Part shown: positions 7,342 through 15,170 of the stretch, one piece after another | Layout: each line of letters opens with the position of its first letter | Position numbering within the stretch: position 1 is the stretch's first letter | NCBI GenBank assembly: GCA_023426435.1 | Contig: JAFAAS010000140.1 | Span: 1-25,293, forward strand | DNA: 25,293 nucleotides | Reading direction: 5' to 3' | Origin: Verrucomicrobiota bacterium | GTDB lineage: Bacteria; Verrucomicrobiota; Verrucomicrobiia; Opitutales; Opitutaceae | Translations under genes and position numbers: made by a program | The notes under the pieces: generated by a model | What the model saw: only the letters and a program-made list of their open reading frames with translations | The model's database searches: none | What the model was told of the DNA's origin: nothing

Positions 7342-8241
7342 TCACTTCAAAATCCCTTCGCTCTTCATCCACTCCTCCGCCCGTGCCGGCCAGGTCGTCA
7401 CCCGCGCCTCCGTCCGCTGCAACCCATACCCGTGTCCACCTTCCGGATACAAATGCATCTCCGCCCGCACGCCCGCATCCTTCAACGCGAGATAATAAAA
7501 CACCGCGTTCTCCACTCGCACCGAATCGTCGCCCGTCATCACCAGAAACGTCGGCGGCGTCCGCCCTTTCTCCACCGGCAGCTCCGGCGCGATTTCATTG
7601 TTCTTCTCCTTGAGCGCCAGATACGCGGGATAAATCAGCAGCGCGAAATCCGGCCGGCAGCTCACCTCGTCCGCCGCGTCGATCCGCTCATACGTCCGAC
7701 GTTCGTGGTTGTTGCTCAACACCGCCGTCAGATGCGCCCCTGCCGAAAACCCGAGCATGCCAATCCGCTGCGGATCGATTCCCAGCTCCGCCGCGCGCGA
7801 GCGCACAAGCCCCATCGCACGCTGCGCATCCTCGAGCGGCGCGTCATGCCGCGCCCGGCCGTCGCGATGCGGCACGCGATACTTCAACAACACGCCCGTC
7901 ACGCCGATCGAGTTCAACCACTCGCACACCTCCGAGCCTTCCAACCCCCACGCCAGAATGCTGTAACCGCCACCCGGCGCCACCAACACCGCCGCGCCGG
8001 TGTTCTTATCCGGATCAGGCGAATAAATCGTGATCGTCGGCTCCGACACGTTTCCCAGCCGCACGATGCGTTTGCCGTTCACCAATCGATCCGTCGGCTT
8101 CGTCGTGTCCGCCTCCGCGGGCAATTGCATCGTCTCTCCCGGCGCTTTCCCCGGCCAGAGCCGAATCGGCTCCGACACCGCTGCTCGCAGCGTCCCACCC
8201 ACCAACCACAACGCCAGAACCGCGCGTAACATCTGCTTCAT
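7342..8241 (-). CDS. secreted alpha/beta-hydrolase, acetylesterase/BD-FAE family
   Basis: 299 aa. A signal peptide (MKQMLRAVLALWLVGGTLRA-A) leads into EPIRLWPGKAPGE, the usual start of this secreted esterase family. The oxyanion motif is VAPGGGY, the nucleophile elbow GFSAGAH has Ser166, the acid is Asp238 or Asp239 in MTGDDS, and the catalytic His270 is in EGGHGYG. Length is normal for a single-domain family member. The chosen ATG is preceded by an AAGGTAAGGTG element; an extension to 8316 would put 25 polar residues before the signal peptide. The family removes acetyl or related acyl groups from xylan and other sugars. It is a paralogue of the N-terminal half of the protein at 47-1762 and lies 120 nt upstream of the PQQ-dehydrogenase gene on the same strand, so the genes may share a transcript. 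Confidence 0.88.
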   Translation of the reverse strand: MKQMLRAVLALWLVGGTLRAAVSEPIRLWPGKAPGETMQLPAEADTTKPTDRLVNGKRIVRLGNVSEPTITIYSPDPDKNTGAAVLVAPGGGYSILAWGLEGSEVCEWLNSIGVTGVLLKYRVPHRDGRARHDAPLEDAQRAMGLVRSRAAELGIDPQRIGMLGFSAGAHLTAVLSNNHERRTYERIDAADEVSCRPDFALLIYPAYLALKEKNNEIAPELPVEKGRTPPTFLVMTGDDSVRVENAVFYYLALKDAGVRAEMHLYPEGGHGYGLQRTEARVTTWPARAEEWMKSEGILK

Positions 8242-8280
8242 GTCCGCGCACCTTACCTTCGCACCTACGCAACTCGACAC

Positions 8281-8312
8281 GAAAAGAGCCGGCCGCTCAC
8301 GCAGCCGGCTCC
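8281..8312 (-). terminator. intrinsic terminator of the BON-lipoprotein gene
   Basis: Read on the minus strand, GAGCCGGC and GCCGGCTC (8304-8311 and 8286-8293) pair into an 8-bp GC-rich stem with a 10-nt loop, followed directly by TTTTCG. It begins about 28 nt after the BON gene stop and separates that gene from the esterase gene downstream. Confidence 0.8.
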
Positions 8313-8339
8313 GCAAAGAACCATGAGCGTGGACGCGCG

Positions 8340-8672
8340 CTACTCCGCCGTCCCTTTCACGCTGATGTTGTTGGTGACGTTCGTCACACCTTCAACGCCC
8401 GCCGCGAGCATCGCCGCGCGAGACTTCTGCTCCTCCGTGTCGACGAAACCGGCAAGCTGCACATTGCCTTTGAATGTCGTGACGTCGACTTGCATCGCTT
8501 TCACCACTTCGTCGCGAACGAGCGCGGTCTTCACTTTCGCGGTGATCGCCGCATCGTCGACATATTCGCCGGTGCTCTGACGGGTGGCCGTGCCGGCGCA
8601 GCCGGTCGGCAAAGAGAGAACGCCCGCTACGCCAAGAGCGAGCAGGGCAACAAGCTTGAGGGACGTTTTCAT
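8340..8672 (-). CDS. BON-domain lipoprotein (OsmY-like, single domain)
   Basis: 110 aa from ATG 8672. A signal sequence (MKTSLKLVALLALGVAGVLS) ends at LPTGC, an imperfect lipobox with Cys25 as the probable lipidated residue. Residues 38-107 form one BON domain: DDAAITAKVKTALVRDE, VDVTTFKGNVQLAGFVDT, then EQKSRAAMLAAGVEGVTNVTNNISV. BON domains bind phospholipid or attach proteins to membranes, and OsmY-type proteins are often osmotic or envelope-stress induced. E. coli OsmY has two copies; this protein has one. A second ATG four codons upstream (8684) is possible; neither has a good Shine-Dalgarno. It is transcribed alone, with its own terminator at 8281-8312. Confidence 0.85.
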   Translation of the reverse strand: MKTSLKLVALLALGVAGVLSLPTGCAGTATRQSTGEYVDDAAITAKVKTALVRDEVVKAMQVDVTTFKGNVQLAGFVDTEEQKSRAAMLAAGVEGVTNVTNNISVKGTAE

Positions 8673-9026
8673 AACTCGCGGCATAGTGTCTCGCCGGTTC
8701 ACCCGGTTCGCGCTGTCATTCCACTTTCCCTTCCCGCCGCCTTCGCCCGCGTCGCTCTGCTCGCCGCTGCGCATCGCCACGCGCGCAACTCGTTTCCCTC
8801 GACACAATTCTCTCGAAACGTTGTCCACGCCTCCTCTCCGATCCGCGCCCGCGCACACTCCACCACCGCCGGATCAGACCGGCGCCGCCCCCTTCTCTCA
8901 GGCTCCGCCTGATGGAAGCTCAGGGACTTTTTTCGCGGAATTTTCGCAGAACCCTGCGTGCAATCCGAAGTCGGTGGAACCACACTCAGGTCCAAGTTCC
9001 TCGGGCCCGTTCAACGCCCATCGACA
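8673..9026. other. 354-nt divergent intergenic region
   Basis: This lies between the BON gene (minus) and the response-regulator gene (plus) and must hold both promoters. It is strongly pyrimidine-rich on the + strand. The only structure noted is a small inverted repeat TCAGGC-TCC-GCCTGA at 8898-8912, with a run of six T at 8928-8933. I saw no convincing -35/-10 pair and no credible gene: long open frames here have no recognisable protein features. Confidence 0.5.
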
Positions 9027-9437
9027 ATGCTTCACCACGAGGTCAATCCCCCTAAAAAACTTCTTCGCATTCTCTATGCGGACGACATGCGCGAGCTGCG
9101 CGAGGTCGCGCGCATCGCCCTCAGCCGCGAGGGCCATCTCATCGAATGCGTCGGCGACGGACAGCAGGCGCTCGATCGCATCACCGCCGATCCCGACGCC
9201 TACGATCTGGTCATCACCGATCACCACATGCCGCATCTCAATGGCATCGAGCTCGTCACCCGCATGCGCGAGCTGCCTTACCACGGCAAGGTGCTGATTT
9301 TCTGCTCGGAACTCAGTCCGAGCGTCAACGACACGTATCAGAAACTTAAGGTCGACCGCATCCTCTACAAACCGGTGTTCCCTTCCGAACTCCGTCAGGT
9401 GCTCGCCGACCTCTTCTCCCCCGTCACCGCCTCGTAA
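9027..9437 (+). CDS. single-domain response regulator (CheY-like receiver)
   Basis: 136 aa, one receiver domain and no output domain. The acidic pocket is Asp19-Asp20 (YADDMRE), the phosphoacceptor Asp65 (LVITDHHMP) and the conserved Lys115 (LYKPVFP). The position normally held by Thr/Ser after beta-4 appears to be Cys93 (VLIFCSE), a change that may alter the switch. ATG 9027 is chosen because the receiver fold starts soon after; an upstream in-frame start at 8958 would add an unconserved tail. No kinase gene is adjacent, so its partner is elsewhere, possibly one of the other kinases. It is monocistronic: a strong terminator follows within 60 nt. Confidence 0.88.
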   Translation: MLHHEVNPPKKLLRILYADDMRELREVARIALSREGHLIECVGDGQQALDRITADPDAYDLVITDHHMPHLNGIELVTRMRELPYHGKVLIFCSELSPSVNDTYQKLKVDRILYKPVFPSELRQVLADLFSPVTAS

Positions 9438-9472
9438 CCGCCGTGTAACGCAACGCGCGAGCATTCCATCCG

Positions 9473-9510
9473 AAAAAAAAGACGCGGCATTTCGCCGCGT
9501 CTTTCTTTTT
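9473..9510. terminator. bidirectional intrinsic terminator
   Basis: AAAGACGCGGC (9478-9488) and GCCGCGTCTTT (9494-9504) form a perfect 11-bp stem with a 5-nt loop. It is preceded by a run of A and followed by CTTTTT, so it has a U-tract in both directions. It can end both the response-regulator gene (plus) and the convergent dehydrogenase gene (minus, stop at 9535). Confidence 0.93.
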
Positions 9511-9534
9511 CTCCCGCTGGTCGTGTTTCTTCGG

Positions 9535-10695
9535 CTACGCCGCCGGATCCAGCACGACCTTGATGCAATTATCCCGCTTCTCGCAGAAGGTATCATACAT
9601 TTCCGGCGCCCGCGTCATCGGCACGCGATGCGTGATCACAAACGAGGGATCGATCTTCCCCTGCTCAACATATTCCAGCAACGGCCGCAGATAACGCTGC
9701 ACATGCGTCTGGCCCATCTTGATCGTCACGCCTTTGTTGAACACCGCGCCAAACGGAACCTTGTCGAGGAATCCACCATACACGCCCGGAATCGACAGGA
9801 TGCCGCCTTTTCGCACCGCGCGCATCGCCTGACGCAACGCATACGGACGATCCGTCTCGAGCTTCAGCGTCTGCTTCACGTGATCGTAAGCCGAACCATG
9901 CGCTTCCATCCCAACCGCGTCGATCGCCGCGTCCGGACCGCGTCCACCCGTGTGATCGCGTAATTCCTCGAGCACGTCTTCATTGTCCTCGATCGTGATC
10001 GCCCCCGCCGCCTCCGCCATCGCCAGCCGCTCCGGCACATTGTCGATCGCATACACTTTCGCCGCGCCGAGCATGATCGCGCTCCGAATCGCAAACTGCC
10101 CCACCGGGCCGCATCCCCATACCGCCACCACCGTCTGGTCCGGTTTGATGTCGCAATACTCCGCCGCCATGTAGCCGGTCGGAAAAATGTCCGTCAGGAA
10201 CAGCAGCTTGTCGTCCGACAAATCGTTTTCGATCACCATCGGACCATGATCCGCATACGGCACCCGCACATACTGCGCCTGCCCACCCGCGTATCCGCCC
10301 GTCAAATGCGAATACCCAAAAAGCCCCGCCGGACTGTAGCCCATCAGCTTCTCGGCCATCCACGCATTGGGATTCGAGTTGTCGCACAACGACCACTGCT
10401 GCCGCGCACAATGCGCACAACCGCCGCACGAGATCGTGAACGGCACCACCACGCGATCGCCGACTTTCAGCTTCTTCACGCCGTGGCCCACTTCGACGAC
10501 TTCGCCCATGAACTCGTGGCCCATGATGTCGCCTTTCTCCATCGTCGGCATGTATCCGTTATACAGATGCAGGTCCGATCCGCAGATCGCCGTCGAGGTC
10601 ACCCGCACGATCGCGTCGCCGGGGTTCAGGATCGCCGGATCGTCGACTTCCTGCACTTCCATCTCGCGTTTTCCCATCCAGCAAACGGCCTTCAT
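9535..10695 (-). CDS. zinc-dependent alcohol dehydrogenase, formaldehyde-dehydrogenase-like
   Basis: 386 aa, full length for the medium-chain dehydrogenase FDH-like subgroup. Catalytic zinc ligands are Cys38 (ICGSD) and His60-Glu61 (GHEF); structural zinc ligands are Cys90, Cys93, Cys96 and Cys104. The Rossmann motif is VWGCGPVGQFA near 190-200. The insert with LMGYSPAGLFGYSHLTGGYAGGQ, the GRGPDAAIDAVGMEAHG motif and the late QTHVQRY match the glutathione-independent formaldehyde dehydrogenase/threonine-dehydrogenase-like group. It should be a cytoplasmic NAD(P)-linked oxidoreductase; the substrate is not settled. The start overlaps the stop of the SRPBCC gene (ATGA), with AAAGGTGG 5 nt before the ATG, which indicates translational coupling. 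Confidence 0.9.
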   Translation of the reverse strand: MKAVCWMGKREMEVQEVDDPAILNPGDAIVRVTSTAICGSDLHLYNGYMPTMEKGDIMGHEFMGEVVEVGHGVKKLKVGDRVVVPFTISCGGCAHCARQQWSLCDNSNPNAWMAEKLMGYSPAGLFGYSHLTGGYAGGQAQYVRVPYADHGPMVIENDLSDDKLLFLTDIFPTGYMAAEYCDIKPDQTVVAVWGCGPVGQFAIRSAIMLGAAKVYAIDNVPERLAMAEAAGAITIEDNEDVLEELRDHTGGRGPDAAIDAVGMEAHGSAYDHVKQTLKLETDRPYALRQAMRAVRKGGILSIPGVYGGFLDKVPFGAVFNKGVTIKMGQTHVQRYLRPLLEYVEQGKIDPSFVITHRVPMTRAPEMYDTFCEKRDNCIKVVLDPAA

Positions 10696-11303
10696 GATGC
10701 CACCTTTCGTTGACGCTGCAGTCGCTCTTCCCGGCGTTTCTTCGCCTGCGGCCCGCCCGCCGACTGTCCTTCCGTCGTCGGAATCTCGCCGCTTTCCATC
10801 AACGCTTTGAAGCGTCGCAGCGTCTCCGCCACCTGCTGTTCCGGCTCCTCGCCGGAGAGCTTCGCGAGCAACGCGCCAAACTTTCCGCCGGGCGCATCAT
10901 ACTCGAGCTGCACGCGCACTTCCGTGCCTTCATCGCCCGGCGCGTCCTGAAATCTCACCGTGCCCGCATTCGCAATGTCGGCGCCTTCTTTCGAACGCCA
11001 CGCGATCAACTCATTCGGTTCGTCATTGATGATCGCGGCATCCCATTCGACCGACTTGTCGCCCGGCGCACTCACTTCCCAATGCGATTCGGTCTCCGAG
11101 ACGCGCGTGATGGTCACAGGATGCTTGATCACTTGCGCGAGGTTCTCGAGCGAGCGCCAGAATTGATAGAGTTCCGCGGCGGGGCGTCGAATCGTGCACG
11201 AGCGCACGACCTTTACCCCACGATTGCCCGGCACGGTGATCCGCGAGGGTTCGCGCGCCGGTGGAGCGACAGTTCGCCCAGAGTTTCCAGAAGTGGTCTC
11301 CAT
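10692..11303 (-). CDS. SRPBCC-family (polyketide cyclase/dehydrase-like) protein
   Basis: 203 aa. Residues about 30-165 form one START-like domain: VKVVRSCTIRRPAAELYQFWRSLENL, SHWEVSAPGDKSVEWDAAIINDEPNELIAWRS, GTVRFQDAPGDEGTEVRVQLEYDAPGG, and a C-terminal helix with ETLRRFKALMESGEI. This is the pattern of the conserved 'cyclase/dehydrase' stress-type proteins often found beside zinc alcohol dehydrogenases. The ends are polar; the C-terminal 30 residues are Arg/Lys-rich (KKRREERLQRQRK) and could touch nucleic acid or acidic lipid. The fold usually binds a hydrophobic ligand. The stop overlaps the start of the dehydrogenase gene by 4 nt, so the two are co-expressed. No Shine-Dalgarno is evident. 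Confidence 0.85.
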   Translation of the reverse strand: METTSGNSGRTVAPPAREPSRITVPGNRGVKVVRSCTIRRPAAELYQFWRSLENLAQVIKHPVTITRVSETESHWEVSAPGDKSVEWDAAIINDEPNELIAWRSKEGADIANAGTVRFQDAPGDEGTEVRVQLEYDAPGGKFGALLAKLSGEEPEQQVAETLRRFKALMESGEIPTTEGQSAGGPQAKKRREERLQRQRKVAS

Positions 11304-11382
11304 CGCGGAATCTATTGCCCGCCCGTCATTCCCGCCATCGGGCCGCTTCCCGCGGTCGGCATGGGCGCCGCCCCGTTTTTAC

Positions 11383-14130
11383 TCAAAACCGATACCGCGC
11401 CGAAACATAAAACAATCGCCCGATCGGATTGAACTCGTCCACGTCCGCATTCGACAAGCTGTCATACGTCACCGAACGCGGCGGCAATTCGTTCCCGATG
11501 TTGTTCACGCCCACCGTCAGCTGCAGTCCCTTGAACCACCGGCGCTCGCCCGCGAGCACATACGTCACGTTCGCATCGAACACCGAATAAGGCCCGATCC
11601 GCTGCTCGTAACCGGGAATCCCATCCGGCGACCACGCCGTGTCCGTCATCGCACTGTAATACGTGTGCGCCACATCGACCGAAAAATCCCCGCGCATATA
11701 GGTCAGCACATTGTAACTCCGCCATCGCGGAATGCTTCCATTCAATCCCGTCACCAACGCCGCCGTCTCCGTGAACGGCGCGCCCGGCGCCACTTGGATC
11801 CGATAGCTCCGATAATACGTCGTCGTGCTGTCCCACCGAATCTTCGCTTCGTTCACCCGCAGCTCGTAGCTGATCTTGAGGTCCATCCCATCCAGCTTCT
11901 GCGTGCCCAGATTGCTCGAGGACGGAATCACGAAATACAGATTATCCAACCCGAGCCCGCTCACCTGCCCGGGCTCCGAGATCGTCGGTCCGGTGAAACT
12001 GCCATAGTGAATCAACGACGCATACGGCGACTCCGCGCCCCGCACTTCCACGTCGTGAAACACCTGATCGAGCACGCCCGACGCGTTCAGATTCGAGATC
12101 ACCGCCGTCTGCTCGACGTCGAAATAATCGGCCGACACCGACAGCCCTTCCACTCCCGCGGGCGTCCACACCACACCCGCCGAATAATTGGTGGAGCGCG
12201 AGGGCGACAATTCCGTCACCGGCGTCAGCAGCAGATGCGCCTGGTTGCTGTCGAACTCCGGCAGCGATCCCGTGAAACCAATCCCCGTCGGCGCGTTGAT
12301 GTCGTAAAGCGTCGGCGCCGCGAACGACTTCGAAAACGTGAACCGCAACAGCAGCTCGTCTCCAATCGGCTGATACCTCAGCGCGATCTTCGGCACCGTG
12401 GGATCGTCCGTGTCGCTGTATCGTTCATGCCGCCCCGCCATCGTCAGATCGGCCGCGTAGATTCCCGTCCGCCGATTCTCCTCCCCCACCAGGGGAATCC
12501 GCATCTCCGCAAACAGCGATGTGACCCTCCGCTTCTCGTCAAAGGGATCGATCGTCGTCCCCGAATCATACGCGAAGGTCGCCGACTGGCTGTCCGGATC
12601 CGAGATCGCTTCGAGCGACTCCTCCCTCACTTCGAATCCCACCGCCAGGCTCACGCCGCCGCCGGGCGCCCGCAGCAGGTCCGTGCCCACGAACTTGATA
12701 TCCCACGAAACCAACTCGCTCGTGAACTCCCCGCGCGCCGCGCCAAACAACGCTTCCAGCGCTCCGGCCTCCTGCTCGCGCGCAAACAAATCCACCTCGC
12801 CCGCTTCCACCGCCGCCTCCCGCGCCGCCGTCCGCACCAAACCCGTGTTCGCGAAATCCTGCACCGCCTGGCTGTAGGTCACCGCCGACTCCCACGACCA
12901 CTGATCGTCGAGCGCTCCCTTGATCCCGCCCACCGCGCGCAGCGCATCCGTATCCGAAATATACCGACGCGGATAATCCACGAATCGATTCCGCACGCTC
13001 ACCGCCCGCCCCAGAATGTTCCCGGGCGCCTCCGCTTCCAACGAGATCGTCAACGGCTGCGCGTTGAGCTGCGACGCCGTGTTCGTCCGCGCAAAAATCA
13101 AATCGCCGAACAGCATCGTGCGCTCCGACCACCTCTGATCCGCCGACAGCGTGAAGATCTTCTTCTCCGTCCCTATCAGCATCGAGGTAAACTCCGACAA
13201 GTCGAAGATCCGCAGCATCGTCGCCGCATCGAGCGGTCCGACATAACCTCGCTCCGCCAGCGTCGCTCCCGGACGCGGCGCCGGCAGACTCGGATCGAGA
13301 TGATAATACCCTTCCGGATCTCCGATGAAATTCCCGTCCGCATCGTATTCGCCGAGTTGGATCGCTCCCGCGAAATTCGTCGTGCCATAGCTCGGCGTCG
13401 CGAAGGGCCGCTCGATGTTATAAAGCGGATCGGTCTTGCTCCATTCATAGGCGGCCGTCACGCGCGGACCGTTCGTCCCGAGTCGCGCGCCCACCACGCC
13501 CCACGCGGCTTTCTCCTCGTAGTGCCCTTTGTTGCGCGTCCACCCATAACGCCCGCCCACCTCGCCTCCTTCAAAATCCGTTTTCAGGATAATGTTCACC
13601 ACGCCGCTCACCGCGTCAGTGCCATAGATCGCCGATGCTCCATCCGTCAGCACTTCGATCCGCTCGACCGCGCTGACAGGAATCGAACCAACATCGACAA
13701 ACACATTCCCGCCCGTCGCCCCCACCGGAGCCGCCGCCAGCCGGCGTCCATTCACCAGCACCAGGGTCTGAAGATTGCGCAACGCCAGCGACGACGCGCC
13801 ATTCGTCAGCCCGCTCAGGATGTTGCCGTTCGCCACGCCCAGATTCGCATTCCCCGAAAATTGCGGCGACGTCTTCCGAATCACCTGCAACAGGTCGTTC
13901 ATCACGCCGCTTCTTGCGATGTCCGCCGTCGACACGATCGTCACCGGCGCCACCGGCGTCTCTCCCGCCGTCGGAAGATTCGAGCCGGTCACGACCATCG
14001 CCGACAACTGCACCGCTTCGTCTTCCTCCGTCATCTGGGCCCGCGATGACATCGCCGACCCGGCCGCAAATCCCAGGGCGAGCACCGCTCGCCCCACGCT
14101 TCCATCCCGGAAGCCAAGATGATTTTTCAT
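11383..14130 (-). CDS. TonB-dependent outer-membrane receptor
   Basis: 915 aa from ATG 14130. A signal peptide (cleavage near SSRA-Q, residue 31) is followed by a short TonB-box region (EEDEAVQLSAMVVTGSN). The plug domain covers about 57-183: VTIVSTADIARSG, LQTLVLVNGRR, SIPVSAVERIEVLTDGASA, YGTDAVSGVVNII. A long beta-barrel follows, ending in the aromatic signature FYVSARYRF. The barrel C-terminus contains RWFKGLQLTVGVNNI, the usual last-strand region. It should import a large ligand (siderophore, cobalamin, oligosaccharide) using TonB energy; the ligand is not evident. No SusD partner is adjacent. The open frame extends upstream to 14949, but that part is antisense-like sequence over the preceding gene and was excluded. 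No strong Shine-Dalgarno. Confidence 0.92.
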   Translation of the reverse strand: MKNHLGFRDGSVGRAVLALGFAAGSAMSSRAQMTEEDEAVQLSAMVVTGSNLPTAGETPVAPVTIVSTADIARSGVMNDLLQVIRKTSPQFSGNANLGVANGNILSGLTNGASSLALRNLQTLVLVNGRRLAAAPVGATGGNVFVDVGSIPVSAVERIEVLTDGASAIYGTDAVSGVVNIILKTDFEGGEVGGRYGWTRNKGHYEEKAAWGVVGARLGTNGPRVTAAYEWSKTDPLYNIERPFATPSYGTTNFAGAIQLGEYDADGNFIGDPEGYYHLDPSLPAPRPGATLAERGYVGPLDAATMLRIFDLSEFTSMLIGTEKKIFTLSADQRWSERTMLFGDLIFARTNTASQLNAQPLTISLEAEAPGNILGRAVSVRNRFVDYPRRYISDTDALRAVGGIKGALDDQWSWESAVTYSQAVQDFANTGLVRTAAREAAVEAGEVDLFAREQEAGALEALFGAARGEFTSELVSWDIKFVGTDLLRAPGGGVSLAVGFEVREESLEAISDPDSQSATFAYDSGTTIDPFDEKRRVTSLFAEMRIPLVGEENRRTGIYAADLTMAGRHERYSDTDDPTVPKIALRYQPIGDELLLRFTFSKSFAAPTLYDINAPTGIGFTGSLPEFDSNQAHLLLTPVTELSPSRSTNYSAGVVWTPAGVEGLSVSADYFDVEQTAVISNLNASGVLDQVFHDVEVRGAESPYASLIHYGSFTGPTISEPGQVSGLGLDNLYFVIPSSSNLGTQKLDGMDLKISYELRVNEAKIRWDSTTTYYRSYRIQVAPGAPFTETAALVTGLNGSIPRWRSYNVLTYMRGDFSVDVAHTYYSAMTDTAWSPDGIPGYEQRIGPYSVFDANVTYVLAGERRWFKGLQLTVGVNNIGNELPPRSVTYDSLSNADVDEFNPIGRLFYVSARYRF

Positions 14131-14312
14131 GGTGTGCCGTGTTGCGTTTATCCGCGCGGCGATGCGCGACATCGTCGCGTAAACATGGATACACTCCGCC
14201 CTCTCCGCTGCTTCACCAAACGGTTTGCGATCACCCGCCGATCCCACGCGCTCGCCGGCGGCCAATCTGCGTTCAACGCACGTCTTCTCGCGCCGGGCCA
14301 CCACCGCGTCAC

Positions 14313-15065
14313 TCACCCGCCGTTGACACCCGCCGTCCGCAACCCCTTTGCCCGATCGCGCGACTTCTCCGCCAGCAACGGCATTTCGATCTGCCGCAAC
14401 GCCGGCACCCAGCGCGCCTCCTCGATCGCGACGTCCGGAACCAGCGCGCGGGCAATCGCCAGCGGATCGCCCGCATGCCTCCGGTCCACGCGCTTCGGTT
14501 TCGCTGACGCCGAAGGATCGAGCACGAAATGTCCTCGTGGCGTTTCGTAGGTGAGCACCGTGTGCCCCGCCCGCCGCCCCGGCGCGTAAAACGACATCAA
14601 CCGCGCGCCTAAAATCAGCTCCCCTCGTGCCACCCGCTCCCGCAACGCCGCATAGCTGTCGATGAAACATCCGTTCGGCAGCGGCCCGTCCGCCGGCGCC
14701 GGCAGCGCCGCCAATTCGTCTTCCGTCAGCGTGACGTGCTTCGTGAATCCGGGCTCGATCGCGCGCAGCATCGGCCCGAAATCCTCCTTTTCCGCCGCGA
14801 GATTGTTCTGATGCAGCGAGAAGCTCTGCGTGCCATCCGTGTCCGTGTAGAACCACAGGATCCCGCCCAACTCGAACACCAGCGCGTGTAAGGAAGATGG
14901 ATACACGCTCTCGGCATTCGTGTTTTCCACTTCGACGATCCGCGACCACGTTTCCTCGCCAATCATCGCCTGGGCGCGGCGGGCGTGGTCGAGCGAGGGA
15001 GCGCCGTCAGCCAGCGCGGGAAGCAGAAGCAGAACCAACCAAGCTGAGCGGAAAATCGGGGGCAC
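14313..15065 (-). CDS. secreted protein with possible Cys-His-Asp site (transglutaminase/papain-like)
   Basis: 250 aa from a GTG start. Residues 1-20 form a signal peptide (SAWLVLLLLPALADG). No named family is recognised with confidence. The second half has PNGCFIDSYAAL with Cys133 at the start of a helix, AGHTVLTY with His168 in a strand, then GHFVLDPSAS with Asp183. This Cys-helix, His-strand, Asp-strand order and spacing is that of transglutaminase-like and papain-like cysteine proteins. The N-terminal half (Ile/Glu-rich, YPSSLHALVFELGGILWFYTDTDGTQSF) reads like a beta domain. It lies 182 nt upstream of the TonB-receptor gene on the same strand, so the two may be co-transcribed. The start is uncertain. 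Function by fold is inference. Confidence 0.65.
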   Translation of the reverse strand: MPPIFRSAWLVLLLLPALADGAPSLDHARRAQAMIGEETWSRIVEVENTNAESVYPSSLHALVFELGGILWFYTDTDGTQSFSLHQNNLAAEKEDFGPMLRAIEPGFTKHVTLTEDELAALPAPADGPLPNGCFIDSYAALRERVARGELILGARLMSFYAPGRRAGHTVLTYETPRGHFVLDPSASAKPKRVDRRHAGDPLAIARALVPDVAIEEARWVPALRQIEMPLLAEKSRDRAKGLRTAGVNGG

Positions 15066-15170
15066 GCGCGAGACAACCCACGCACTCCGCTTCCGGTTTC
15101 AGCAAAGCGATGAATCCACGAATTTTCGCGCCAAACCTCCTCCTCCCCGCGCTCATCCCCAATCCTTCCC

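Noticed and set aside
8898..8933. Small inverted repeat with a T-run as a terminator
   Set aside because: The six-base stem is separated from the T-run by 15 nt and no gene ends just before it.
11306..11362. Short Met/Gly-rich frame (MPTAGSGPMAGMTGGQ) between receptor and SRPBCC genes
   Set aside because: Sixteen codons with no start signal, no family and repeat-like composition; it could be real but cannot be supported.
14131..14949. N-terminal extension of the TonB-receptor frame by 273 codons
   Set aside because: It overlaps the secreted-protein gene on the same strand in another frame, is low-complexity in Arg/Gly/Ala, and would put a long tail before a clear signal peptide.
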